DNA from: Candidatus Obscuribacterales bacterium
Lineage (GTDB): Bacteria; Cyanobacteriota; Vampirovibrionia; Obscuribacterales; Obscuribacteraceae
DNA length: 64,000 nucleotides
Direction: 5' to 3'
Assembly (NCBI GenBank): GCA_019745415.1
Contig: JAIETF010000030.1
Location: 62,001-126,000 of the forward strand
Part shown: positions 42,544 to 51,201 of the stretch, in pieces
Layout: the number at the start of each line of letters is the position of its first letter
Numbering within the stretch: the stretch's first letter is position 1
Translations under genes and position numbers: made by a program
The notes under the pieces: model-generated
Database searches by the model: none
What the model was told of the DNA's origin: nothing
Seen by the model: only the letters and a program-made list of their open reading frames with translations

Positions 42544-42976
42544 GGCTGTGCCCTCTCTCTTGAAAATATACAGTCAATATTTTGAGGAGATACATAGAAC
42601 GCAAACTGATACCATATTTGGTTTTAGCATCGGCTGAATCTTAGCACTTAGTGCCGCAAAGAGCCACTGGCAGACTCTAATAGAAACAAAAGATTACCTG
42701 CGATGATACTACCAGCGCCACCACGTGGCAAGCCGAGCGATTTAGCCCGACCAAGGGCTTCGTAAAAATACGAATTGACCGATAAGGCTAAAAGTCCTAC
42801 CGTTATATCTCTACTCTCATATCCACACCTCTACCCACACACACCTGCATATCCACCCGCCCCCCCCTGTGGAATAGAACCGGACCTGCTGCGAATTCAA
42901 TATAGAACATTTTTGCTGTTTACTAGGACCGGTCCCCCATAGCCCTTACCAATTGTCGTTGAGACAAGAGGAATCC
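42544..42976. other. Intergenic region with hairpin, C-tract and 10-bp palindrome
   Basis: 433 bp between two divergent genes, no convincing gene inside. TTCGTA/TACGAA hairpin with loop AAAA at 42759-42774. A run of eight C residues at about 42860-42867 follows a CA/CC-rich stretch. A perfect palindrome GGACCGGTCC is at 42926-42935, about 42 bp before the ATG of the transglycosylase-like gene, and could be an operator. TTGACC at 42775-42780 could be a -35 box, but no good -10 follows. Confidence 0.35.
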
Positions 42977-44938
42977 ATGTCTAAACAAGAAGCAGAAGCA
43001 CATCACAAGAAACCTCATGCTGAAGTAAAGCATCAAGGCGACCAGAGCGAGAAACATTCGGACGGCGAGCCCAAGCACAAGCTCGCATCAGAAGCTGCCA
43101 AAGAATTATCGAGCGCAGGAGGCAATAAAGCCGCCGATGTGCACTCTAAACATAAGCAGGCAGGCGCCGGTAAACATGAACAGGACTTGACCATTGTCGG
43201 AACCGAAGGTGCTAAAGCGGCCTCAGCTAAGCAAGTCGCCGCTGTAGAAAGAGGCGGAGATGGCAAAGCTCCAGAAGCAAAAGCAAGCGGAGCTGACAAA
43301 TCTGCCGCTGGAAATGGAAAGGCCGAAGCAAAACCGGCATGGGCGGACAAAGTCGAAGCCAAGCCGGAGGGGACGGACAAAACCCAAGCAAGAACAGGCG
43401 GGGCTGAGCTGTCGGCCGGAAAGGACGGGAACGCCGCTGAATCCAAACCGCTTGTTATAGCGGATAAGACTGCGCAGTTTTCTGACAGCTTCAGAACAGA
43501 AGCAGCCGAAGCCAATGCAAAAGCTGGTGCCGATGGCCAAAAGCCGCCCAAGATTACAGTATCTTTGCAAGAATTTGGTGATGACAAAGACCTTAAGGAA
43601 CCACACTATGTGGTGAAAAAAGACGGAACCGTGGAAATGCACGGAGACCCGGTCAAAATTGGCTCGAAAGAAGTGAGGGTGGAAGTAGAACGAGACCCTG
43701 GGGCTGTTAATCCGAGCGAACAGCAGCTGGCAGTGACCGACCAGTTAGTGGCTAAGATTAACCAAGATTTGCAAAAAGCTTATCCTCAGCAAGCCGACCA
43801 AGTCGTGCTCGACGACCAGGGAGACCTGGTCTCGTCTAAAGCCGAGAAAGCAGCCGGGCTGAAGAGTCCTCCAGACAAAGAAGGTCTTTCACCGGAAACA
43901 AAAGAAAGCGTGGAGCAGACTAAGCGACTACACCGTTCTGGCGGTGTAGACATGCCCAGGGCCGCCACCGACGGTATGGGTTCGTTTGAAACCAGAACGG
44001 TCCCCCGCCAACAGGGTGAGACAGATAAGTTGGCAGCCATGAAAGAATCTTGGGCTGGACTATTCAAACCAGACAAAGACCATCCTTATGAGACTGTTAG
44101 GCGCCACCCCGATGGCGAAATGCGTGTTGGTCGCTACGGCTTCAATGCCAAGCAGCTGGAAAACTGGCTGAGCGGCTTGACGCCTGAGCAGATTGACAAA
44201 CTCATTGCCGAGGGCAAATTACCTAAGAACTTTGCCGATCCCAAGTTTCGTGAGCAGTTTATGAACTTCTTGCAGAAAATGAAGAATGGCGAGCAGCCAA
44301 CGCCTGATGAAATGAAACAATTTCTGCCCAAGGAAGCACAAGAAACAATCGCTGGACAAATCTTGGAAAAAATGTCTAGTGCAGTCGGAGACAATCCGGG
44401 CATGGCAGCAGCTGCCGCAGTCTCCGGTCGCGACGCCGGTACGCTAGATGAGAACTTCATCAATTCGCCTCAAGCCAGAGAATTATCGCAAGCCGGTAAG
44501 ACACTCTACGACATCGCCACAAACCGCCAAGCAGTTGAAGGCAATGTGGTGGGACGACTACCTGAAGGCGACCGCAGAGAGCTCATAGTCAAGGCCCTGG
44601 AAATTGCCAACAAGCCGGTTACCGATGCCAACATAGCCGCAGTAAATCTTATTGTGCAGCATGAGAGCAGCTGGAATCCCAACGTGCAAAACGACTGGGA
44701 CAGCAACGCTAGAAAAGGAATACCGTCACAAGGGCTGATGCAGACCATTCCACCAACCTTTAACTCACACAAAGATCGCACCGGTCAAGTGGAAGCGGCC
44801 GGACACAGCAACTCCATTAGAGATCCCTTGGCCAACTTGGTGGCAGGCATAAACTACTCATACTCCAGATACGGCTCGCTTGCAAACGTACCAGGCGTCA
44901 AGTCGATTGCCCGCGGCGGCGACTATCGCCCCTATTGA
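42977..44938 (+). CDS. Lytic transglycosylase (SLT)-like protein with charged N-terminus, no signal peptide
   Basis: 653 aa. The C-terminal domain (about 535-653) is a lysozyme-like/SLT fold: catalytic Glu563 in VQHESSWNP, QGLMQTIPPTFNSH, and DPLANLVAGINYSYSRYGSL then NVPGV...GGDYRPY. That ending is closer to phage tape-measure/endolysin and secreted actinobacterial SLT domains than to MltE/Slt70. Residues 1-200 are Lys/Glu/Ala/His-rich (AEAHHKKPHAEVKHQGDQSE, and so on), disordered, and lack a signal peptide. The middle (about 345-480) has helical segments. ATG at 42977 is chosen from GAGG 5 nt upstream. Export would need a non-Sec route, or lysis. Convergent with the next gene, 1 bp between the stops. 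Confidence 0.78.
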   Translation: MSKQEAEAHHKKPHAEVKHQGDQSEKHSDGEPKHKLASEAAKELSSAGGNKAADVHSKHKQAGAGKHEQDLTIVGTEGAKAASAKQVAAVERGGDGKAPEAKASGADKSAAGNGKAEAKPAWADKVEAKPEGTDKTQARTGGAELSAGKDGNAAESKPLVIADKTAQFSDSFRTEAAEANAKAGADGQKPPKITVSLQEFGDDKDLKEPHYVVKKDGTVEMHGDPVKIGSKEVRVEVERDPGAVNPSEQQLAVTDQLVAKINQDLQKAYPQQADQVVLDDQGDLVSSKAEKAAGLKSPPDKEGLSPETKESVEQTKRLHRSGGVDMPRAATDGMGSFETRTVPRQQGETDKLAAMKESWAGLFKPDKDHPYETVRRHPDGEMRVGRYGFNAKQLENWLSGLTPEQIDKLIAEGKLPKNFADPKFREQFMNFLQKMKNGEQPTPDEMKQFLPKEAQETIAGQILEKMSSAVGDNPGMAAAAAVSGRDAGTLDENFINSPQARELSQAGKTLYDIATNRQAVEGNVVGRLPEGDRRELIVKALEIANKPVTDANIAAVNLIVQHESSWNPNVQNDWDSNARKGIPSQGLMQTIPPTFNSHKDRTGQVEAAGHSNSIRDPLANLVAGINYSYSRYGSLANVPGVKSIARGGDYRPY

Positions 44939-44939
44939 T

Positions 44940-45578
44940 TCAGGGCTTCATGAGAGTGTACTGCCCAGGGTATTTCCTGGATAAATGACTGATGAAAGCT
45001 CTTTCGCCGTGCAGGAACCCAAGTGGAGCATCGCTAGGGCTTATATCTACTATATTGCCGCCTCTCTGCATCCATCTTTGAATTGAGGCAAGATTCTGCG
45101 CTTTAGAGAAAGTATTGTAGGCATGGTCGGGACTGCGCATCATAAACTGACCGTTTTGCAGAACATGACGGTCAAGATCGCCCACCTTACCGATCACCAT
45201 GGTATGGCTTTGCGGATTGCGCATATCGACTAGATTGGGCAACTTTGCTTCGGCTCGCCAGTTTATCCCCTTTAAGATATCGGCTTCTGCTGGTAAAAAA
45301 TGACTACTATTGCGTCTGACAAAAGTGGAAATTTCCGAACTAGCTATGTAAAAGCGACGTCCACCAAGTGCAGCCAAAGACAAACCACCGACCACAAGTA
45401 CTTCCTTCAAATGAGGAAAAGACTGACTCTCGCTGGGCTTGAGAGGCTCATTTCGTCCACCTTGATTAGGCGACAAAAACTCAGCCAGCAAAGCCTGCCT
45501 TGCCTCTTGCGGCACCTCTCTCACCAGTTTTTCTTGTCGCTCCAAGGGCTCGACTTCAGATGGCTGCAATGTACCCAT
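44940..45578 (-). CDS. Hypothetical protein with one membrane segment, convergent with SLT gene
   Basis: 212 aa, family not recognised. A Glu/Pro/Gln-rich N-terminal region (about 1-55) is followed by a hydrophobic helix (about 58-76; LKEVLVVGGLSLAALGGRRF). The C-terminal 130 residues look folded: RRNSSHFLPAEADILKGINW, KVGDLDRHVLQNGQFMMRSP, and GFLHGERAFISHLSRKYP. ATG at 45578. Only 1 bp separates its stop from that of the transglycosylase-like gene, which may be accidental or may reflect a functional pair. Confidence 0.55.
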   Translation of the reverse strand: MGTLQPSEVEPLERQEKLVREVPQEARQALLAEFLSPNQGGRNEPLKPSESQSFPHLKEVLVVGGLSLAALGGRRFYIASSEISTFVRRNSSHFLPAEADILKGINWRAEAKLPNLVDMRNPQSHTMVIGKVGDLDRHVLQNGQFMMRSPDHAYNTFSKAQNLASIQRWMQRGGNIVDISPSDAPLGFLHGERAFISHLSRKYPGQYTLMKP

Positions 45579-45680
45579 ACTTTTCTCTGACTTGTTCTTC
45601 TAACCAGCTAATGCCGATGATATTTGGGAAAGCCAAGCCCGGCACTGGGGAAGCTACGTTGCAGAAATAAGAAATACCGT

Positions 45681-47039
45681 CTAGTCTGCCAAATTTGGCA
45701 AGAATGTCTGCCACTCTGACGGACGTTTAGTTCTGTAATCGGGCACGGAAAAGCTGGTCTGAAAAGAGGAAGCCTGAATCTCCATGCGAGAACACTCGCC
45801 CCAGTCTTGTCCTACCGAAATGCGCGCCTGTTCCAGCACGAGGGCGAGACTTAGCACTTCCTTCACCGACTTCCCCAAACGTTTCATATAGCGAACTTCT
45901 CTTTCACCGAAATTGGCGCCTTTCAAATACTGCTTCTGGCGATTGAACTCAGCCAATTGATAGACAGCCCAAGCGACCCAACTCTTGGCCAAAGCTACGG
46001 TAAGCTTGAAATTAGGAGCTTGAGCCGAGGAAGCTTCATAGTCTACATAACTAAGCACGGCTTTCACTTCCAGTTCTTTCTCTTTTTCTTCAACACTAGA
46101 ACGGTAATATACCTTGATTTTGAAAGGCAGCTCATCCGGCAAATCGTCTGTCTTTTGAGGAACCACAACCCGCACCACAAAAGATCGCTGCGCACCCGAT
46201 TCTAAGCCGCCGGCACCAACATAGAGTATGCCATCTCTTAGATCGCTGCGCAAAATAGAGAGTACTTCCAACTGCAAGAAATCAGGAAATTCAATTTCCA
46301 GTTCGATGTTTTCGACCACTCGATTGCGCAGACTGTTGAACTCACCACTGACGATGGCAACCAACTCTTCGCTTTCGGGGGCATGATGCACCATGCCACC
46401 ACCATTAATGGCAATGGCATGAATCTGCTCGACAGAATAATCAGAACCTATACCGATTGTAGAAGTAGTCAAACCTCTTTCTTGCATATTACGAGCATAG
46501 TCAGCCAAGCTCTTCTTGCTGAGCACGCCTCGATTGGCATAACCGTCGGTGAGAATCAAAATATGACTCGTGCTCTCAGGCTGCTTAGCCATCACTTTTG
46601 CAGCGCAGCGGGCGCCGGTCATCCAGCCTTCCGAAAGATTGGTGTTTAGGTCGGGAGACAGCGAATCTATAGCCTTAAGAGCAGTTCGTCTGCCTCGGTC
46701 ATCGCAAGCGACACCATCAACATGTACTTTTGCCTTGTCAGAAAAGGAAACGATTGAAATATAGTCACGCTTACAAAGTCCCTTGACTATCTGCGAAGCC
46801 GCCGCTTTTGCTTGTTCGATATTCTTGCCGGTCATAGAACTCGATGCATCGATAACCAGGACAAGATTGAGGGGATGCCCGGCTTGCATATCAATATCAC
46901 ATTTGGTATCACTATGAAAACCGGACTGCTCCAAAATATCGCGAGCCTGCATATTGATCATCAAATAGCGCACTGAACCGCCATAATCAGACACCAGGTC
47001 TCTATCGAAGTCAGCCTTAACCGAAAGCCAATTACTCAT
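45681..47039 (-). CDS. von Willebrand factor A (vWA) domain protein
   Basis: 452 aa. The vWA domain (about 55-235) has the metal-ion-dependent adhesion site: DASSSMTG (DxSxS) in VLVIDASSSMTGKNIEQAK, a Thr-bearing loop in LNTNLSEG, and the Asp of LILTDGYANRG. A beta-rich region follows (about 235-345), then a helical C-terminal part with a basic KQYLKGANFGEREVRYMKRL. No TM or signal peptide, so probably cytosolic. Its ATG overlaps the stop of the MerR-type gene by 8 nt, which implies translational coupling. Confidence 0.85.
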   Translation of the reverse strand: MSNWLSVKADFDRDLVSDYGGSVRYLMINMQARDILEQSGFHSDTKCDIDMQAGHPLNLVLVIDASSSMTGKNIEQAKAAASQIVKGLCKRDYISIVSFSDKAKVHVDGVACDDRGRRTALKAIDSLSPDLNTNLSEGWMTGARCAAKVMAKQPESTSHILILTDGYANRGVLSKKSLADYARNMQERGLTTSTIGIGSDYSVEQIHAIAINGGGMVHHAPESEELVAIVSGEFNSLRNRVVENIELEIEFPDFLQLEVLSILRSDLRDGILYVGAGGLESGAQRSFVVRVVVPQKTDDLPDELPFKIKVYYRSSVEEKEKELEVKAVLSYVDYEASSAQAPNFKLTVALAKSWVAWAVYQLAEFNRQKQYLKGANFGEREVRYMKRLGKSVKEVLSLALVLEQARISVGQDWGECSRMEIQASSFQTSFSVPDYRTKRPSEWQTFLPNLAD

Positions 47040-47586
47040 TTTTTGAGCCCCCTAGTAAAATCTCGCGAAGGATGCCTGCTACTGCTTCCCATTGGGCTAA
47101 TTGAATAAGGTCACCCGAATTTTTGACATTGAGCTCTACATCAGGTGTAACTGCGATACGATGCCAACTTTCAGAACGTACTTGACTGCGAACTTTTTCA
47201 GGACTGACTAGATCACCCAGCGCCTGCGAAAGTCTCTCCACAGGAGAGACCGATGTCGCCGACAAACCATCAAGATACTCCAGCAGCGCAGTACGGCGGT
47301 CACCTTGAAAGCGGCGAAGGCGCGGTTCTAGAACTGATGAAATTTGATCATCATTCATAGAAAGCAAAGCCTGCCTCACATCACTGAAAGACATGTCTTG
47401 CTTTTCGCGCATATATTTGATTGCTTTCAATCGTTTGAGATGATTTTCGTCATAGCGGGCGTAGCGCCCCCTTGATGCCGGTCCGAGCATCAAACCATTC
47501 TCGATGAAACTGCGAATTACCCGCTTATCGAAGCCGGATATTTCAGAGAGTTGTTCCAGTGTATAACTATCAAGATCTTCAGACAC
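47032..47586 (-). CDS. MerR-family-like DNA-binding protein
   Basis: 184 aa. N-terminal winged helix: YTLEQLSEISGFDKRVIRSF, IENGLMLGP, GRYARYDENHLKRLKAIKYM, then the MerR-type dimer helix REKQDMSFSDVRQALLSM. The C-terminal part lacks a recognisable ligand site. GTG at 47586 is chosen because GAGGAG lies 10 nt upstream; TTG at 47628 would add 14 residues. Directly coupled to the vWA gene (8-nt overlap), so the pair probably works together. Confidence 0.8.
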   Translation of the reverse strand: MSEDLDSYTLEQLSEISGFDKRVIRSFIENGLMLGPASRGRYARYDENHLKRLKAIKYMREKQDMSFSDVRQALLSMNDDQISSVLEPRLRRFQGDRRTALLEYLDGLSATSVSPVERLSQALGDLVSPEKVRSQVRSESWHRIAVTPDVELNVKNSGDLIQLAQWEAVAGILREILLGGSKNE

Positions 47587-47711
47587 AAAAGCCAAGCTCC
47601 TCAGGAACTGCCGAAACAGAGGCGCCAAACAAAAAACAAAGAACTACCCAACTGATTTCACAGTAGCAGTTTTAATTCGCCATGTCAAATTGAATCAAAC
47701 AGGAGCGCTTC

Positions 47712-49235
47712 TTAGAGGCCAACCCCTGGCGCTGGCGGCTCAGCTCCACTGCTATTTACTGTCCCGGCATTGGTTCCGGCATTGGTTCCGGCATTGCTTC
47801 CGGTATTTGTTTCGGTATCTGTTCTGGCAGCAGCTCCAGGACTAGAGCCGGACACCTGGCTCCCATTTTTTATAGCGAGATTAGCCTGGCTGGCGAAAGC
47901 CGGATAAATCACCGCCGACAGCCTGCGGATTAACTCGTTAGCCCGCCTATCGTTGTGGGGTCTCTGCACCTGCACAGCTACTATATATTTCTTACCGTCT
48001 GGAGTGGTGATCACTCCGGTGTCGCCCACCATCGAACCTATATCACCAGTTTTATGAGCGATCTTGGCACCGACAGGCAAGCCCTGCGGCAAAAGGGTGC
48101 GTGTCTTAGTACGCTCCATAATATGCCGCATTTTTTTGCGCCAGACATCTGACATGAGGTCGCCGCGCTCGACTCGGGCCAAGAGATAGACAAGATCGTA
48201 GGGACTGGTGCGATTGGTGCCTTCCAAATCAGCCAACCAATTATTAATAGCTGTGTTTTTTAGACCCCAATTGGCAAACTTCTTATTGACCGCCTTCTTG
48301 CCGCCCAAAAGGTCAATAATCATATTTGTGGCAGTGTTATCAGAAATGATAATCATCAACTCAGCCACCTGCATCAGAGGCAGCTTGGTGCCCACGCCCC
48401 GGTATTGCAGATAGCCAGACCCCCCAGCCACATGTTCAGGCTTTATCTCTAGGATAATTTTGGGATCAATGTCACCACGGTCGATGGCACTGAATAATGC
48501 CACCAATACTGGTACTTTGATCATACTAGCGGCAGCGAAATTGCGAGTACCATTGAAATCAACATAGTTGCCGGTCTTGGGATCAATAGCAAAGATGCCA
48601 GGCGTTAGTTTTTTGACCTGACACATGGATTCGATCTGTTGTTTAAGATCGGCTAATTCAGCGGTCATTGAAAATGGAGCGGCAATTGGAACAAGCGGAC
48701 TGGCACCGGCAGTGATGTTCTCGCAAGGACCGGTGAGCGGATTGAAAAAACTCTGCAATACGACAAGCATCGAGGCTACGGCACCGGCTCGCAACAAGCG
48801 CTGACCGGGGGGCAACGGGCGGCGCTTACGCTTAGCCTTAGCCCGAGGTTTCTTTTTAGAGCTCAGAGCCTTCGGCTCAGCGGTTCTTTCAATGCCTGAC
48901 TGTTTCGGTATGGCAGCTGTGGTCTTTTGCTTGCGCACCAAAGCAAGACCGGCTAGTAAGTTCTTACCGGGCAACGTCCCCTCGGAGCGAGAAAAAATAT
49001 CCAGCTTTACCGCCTTCTCAAGATGCAAGACATTAGCAGTTGAGGGCACTTTGCCACGTGCCTCTACCTCGAAGATCTCGGAGGCTTTATTAGAATCGGA
49101 ACTGAGCTTGCCCATCTGCGCATTTTCTAGTGGTGCTTTATCTGGTTGGCTTACATCAAATACCAGCTTGCCCTTCTCCAGGCTCTCTTCGTCTTCGAAG
49201 AAAGTTCTTTCAGAATTCGCTTCGGCGGCAGGCAT
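47712..49235 (-). CDS. Membrane-anchored class A beta-lactamase-fold serine hydrolase
   Basis: 507 aa. A disordered N-terminus of about 145 residues, very basic at about 126-140 (SSKKKPRAKAKRKRRPLPPG), precedes one TM helix (about 148-166). The catalytic domain is at about 190-450. Active-site motifs: Ser237-x-x-Lys240 (ASMIKV), Ser298-Asp-Asn (SDN), and Lys395-Thr-Gly (HKTGDIG). The omega-loop Glu may be in LEGTNRTSP (Glu338). The C-terminus has NAGT-type repeats. It could be a beta-lactamase, a penicillin-binding carboxypeptidase-like protein or an amidase; the long cytosolic tail is unusual for the first. ATG at 49235, with AAGGAAA upstream. Confidence 0.85.
   Translation of the reverse strand: MPAAEANSERTFFEDEESLEKGKLVFDVSQPDKAPLENAQMGKLSSDSNKASEIFEVEARGKVPSTANVLHLEKAVKLDIFSRSEGTLPGKNLLAGLALVRKQKTTAAIPKQSGIERTAEPKALSSKKKPRAKAKRKRRPLPPGQRLLRAGAVASMLVVLQSFFNPLTGPCENITAGASPLVPIAAPFSMTAELADLKQQIESMCQVKKLTPGIFAIDPKTGNYVDFNGTRNFAAASMIKVPVLVALFSAIDRGDIDPKIILEIKPEHVAGGSGYLQYRGVGTKLPLMQVAELMIIISDNTATNMIIDLLGGKKAVNKKFANWGLKNTAINNWLADLEGTNRTSPYDLVYLLARVERGDLMSDVWRKKMRHIMERTKTRTLLPQGLPVGAKIAHKTGDIGSMVGDTGVITTPDGKKYIVAVQVQRPHNDRRANELIRRLSAVIYPAFASQANLAIKNGSQVSGSSPGAAARTDTETNTGSNAGTNAGTNAGTVNSSGAEPPAPGVGL
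47761..47832. repeat. Six 12-bp tandem repeats in the beta-lactamase-like gene
   Basis: Units of GTTCCGGCATTG type at 47761, 47773, 47785, 47797, 47809 and 47821; the second and third are identical and the rest drift. On the minus strand they encode the NAGT tetrapeptide series near the C-terminus. Confidence 0.9.
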
Positions 49236-49541
49236 CAATCTAGTTTCCTTACTAAAAGACAGAGAGAGAGATAGAGAGAGCGCTGAGCAAAGGGTACCGG
49301 AATTGCAAATTAGTACCTAGAGCAGCTGAAGTAAACCGCGACAAAGTTGCATTTTGTATATACAATAGATTTAAAGTACAGTCGATTTAAAGTACAGTCG
49401 ATTGATATTACATTCGGTACCGTAATTTTTGCCGGTATCCGGCAGCAACATGATCAACCGCGAATTTATTTTAACTTAGATCGCCGACATGTCCAGCACC
49501 AAATTTTGGTGCCACACCACATTTAATACTATAACTCTCAG
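49236..49541 (-). promoter_or_regulatory. Promoter region of the beta-lactamase-like gene, with direct repeats and palindrome
   Basis: Two perfect 16-bp tandem copies, GATTTAAAGTACAGTC (49368-49383 and 49384-49399), lie 3 bp from a perfect 12-bp palindrome TTGTATATACAA (49354-49365). A GA-rich stretch (49258-49281) lies just upstream of the start codon on the coding side. The elements look like regulator-binding sites upstream of the minus-strand gene. The promoter itself was not resolved. Confidence 0.5.
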
Positions 49542-50075
49542 CTATTCCTGACTGTAGAGTTCCCAGAGACGAGGATAGTTCTCGCGCAGATGGGCTTCGT
49601 CATCTTCATCGAAGGGGTCGCCGGCGGGTTCCAGATTGACGGTTTCTCGATATCTATCGTAAATAGCACCATCGCCGCTACGCTCTTCATAAGTTTCACA
49701 AGCAAGGTAAAGAAAGTCTTCGCAAGGCAAAATTTCGGGAACTTCTGCCAGGCTGTCCGGATCGGCCAGGGCCGCTTCATAAACTTCTTTGCCGCGCATA
49801 ATTAAACCGGCGCGGAAATACTCGAAATCATCATCGGAAAGACCGCCTCTGATCAGATAACCGGCCCCCCAGAGAGGCCAAGTATAGGCCTGGTCCATGA
49901 GATAGTCGACTATTTCCTGAAAGCCGACCAGTTCGTCCTCACCCAACTTAGAAAGCAGTTTCTTGAGATTGGCCAGTTCCAAATCTTGAAATTCGGCAAC
50001 CTGCTTTTGCTCTACTTTCTCTTCAGTTAGTTCGATAGCCTGAGCGAGCAGGTACCAGAAAGTTGCTTCATCCAA
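49542..50075 (-). CDS. DUF4240-domain protein
   Basis: 177 aa. Matches the DUF4240 pattern: FWYLLAQAIEL at the start, VGFQEIVDYLMDQAYTWPLW, GAGYLIRGGLSDDDFEYF, RAGLIMRGKEVYEAALADPD. This domain is common in regulators with WGR-type neighbours, but its function is unknown. The C-terminus is very acidic (DPFDEDDEAHLRENYP). TTG at 50075 is preferred: GGAGG is 8 nt upstream and its codon overlaps the end of the SpoIIM-like gene by 8 nt (TTGGATGA). The ATG/TTG at 50177 is not supported. Confidence 0.75.
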   Translation of the reverse strand: MDEATFWYLLAQAIELTEEKVEQKQVAEFQDLELANLKKLLSKLGEDELVGFQEIVDYLMDQAYTWPLWGAGYLIRGGLSDDDFEYFRAGLIMRGKEVYEAALADPDSLAEVPEILPCEDFLYLACETYEERSGDGAIYDRYRETVNLEPAGDPFDEDDEAHLRENYPRLWELYSQE

Positions 50076-51159
50076 TTGGGTTCCCTCCGCTAGTTTCGAC
50101 CGTTTCGCCTTCTGTATCAGTTTTAATAGCGCTTGTGCTATCCGCCTTAATTTTAGCCCGCTCCCGCAGAGAAGCAACAGCTTTGTCAGGCTCCGACCTC
50201 GGCACCAAAAGATAGAGTGTCAACATAGCCGCCGTGGCCGCACTCACCATATATTTTACGTCAGCACCAATATCGGTGCGCGGCGAAACAAAGCCTTCAA
50301 TGGTGCCGGCCACTAACAGCATCAAGACAGTACCGGCGAAAAGCTCCATAGCCGGACGGGCAACTTTCTTAAGAGAGTCTCGACGGCTTAGTTGACCAGG
50401 AAAGAGCATAGCCCCGCCGATCATTAGACCAGCGCCGCCGCTGATAAAGATAGCCATCAGCTCAATAACCCCGTGCCCGGCCACAAATGCCGCCAGTCGA
50501 TGAGCCATGCCATAGTCCTGACATACACCAAATACAGTGCCAATTGACATGCCGTTCATGATCAGCACATAAACTGTACCGATACCGAAAGTGATTCCAG
50601 TAGCAAAGGCGATAAGTGCGACCTTTATATTATTGGTGGCTATCAAACCAGCCACGGCCGGGCTTGAGTCTTGCACCGAATCAGTCCACATTTGCCGATT
50701 CTCAATCATATGGTAAAGCTCTTCCGAAACCAGACTTTGCCCGGGAACCATTTCCAACTGACCGAAGTTTGGATCGTAAAGGGCTTCGCGGTAGCAACCA
50801 AGGGCGGGCAAAAGGAAAAGAAGAAAAGCCGTAAGGACATAGAGAATATTGGTCTGGAACTGGCGAGGAAACCCGTGCAAAAAGAAGAGAAAGAGGTCGG
50901 AGAGCCTGCTCTGTTTATTCTGGTAGACTTGGTTGTGCGCCCGTACCACAAGATTATTCAGATAAATCTGCAGCTCGGAATTTAGTTTAAGGGCACGGGC
51001 GCGAGAAAGATCGGCAGAAGTGGCACGATATAAGCGACCCAGCTCGGTCAAGCCCTGCCTGTCAAGACTGCCCAAACCGGACGAGTCCACTTTCTTGAGG
51101 AGTTCTTCCAATTTTTGCCAGGAAACTCTGCGGGTTCTAAGCCACCGCTCAACATTCAT
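50068..51159 (-). CDS. Stage II sporulation protein M (SpoIIM)-family membrane protein
   Basis: 363 aa. The N-terminal cytosolic helical part (about 1-95; WLRTRRVSWQKLEELLKKVD) is followed by several TM helices from about 105 to 330. Family motifs include YVLTAFLLFLLPALG, TNNIKVALIAFATGITFGIG, LIMNGMSIGTVFG, and VAGHGVIELMAIFISGGAG. In non-sporulating bacteria SpoIIM-like proteins occur beside RDD, MoxR and DUF58 proteins, as here beside RDD. The DUF4240 gene is translationally coupled to its stop. Divergent with the RDD gene, 42 bp between the starts. Confidence 0.9.
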   Translation of the reverse strand: MNVERWLRTRRVSWQKLEELLKKVDSSGLGSLDRQGLTELGRLYRATSADLSRARALKLNSELQIYLNNLVVRAHNQVYQNKQSRLSDLFLFFLHGFPRQFQTNILYVLTAFLLFLLPALGCYREALYDPNFGQLEMVPGQSLVSEELYHMIENRQMWTDSVQDSSPAVAGLIATNNIKVALIAFATGITFGIGTVYVLIMNGMSIGTVFGVCQDYGMAHRLAAFVAGHGVIELMAIFISGGAGLMIGGAMLFPGQLSRRDSLKKVARPAMELFAGTVLMLLVAGTIEGFVSPRTDIGADVKYMVSAATAAMLTLYLLVPRSEPDKAVASLRERAKIKADSTSAIKTDTEGETVETSGGNPIG

Positions 51160-51201
51160 CTAATCAAATTCCAATATCTAACCAGTCAGTAGGCCAAAAG
51201 C

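Noticed and set aside
49258..49281. GA-rich stretch as a ribosome site or IS end
   Set aside because: On the coding (minus) strand it is CT-rich and no inverted partner exists.
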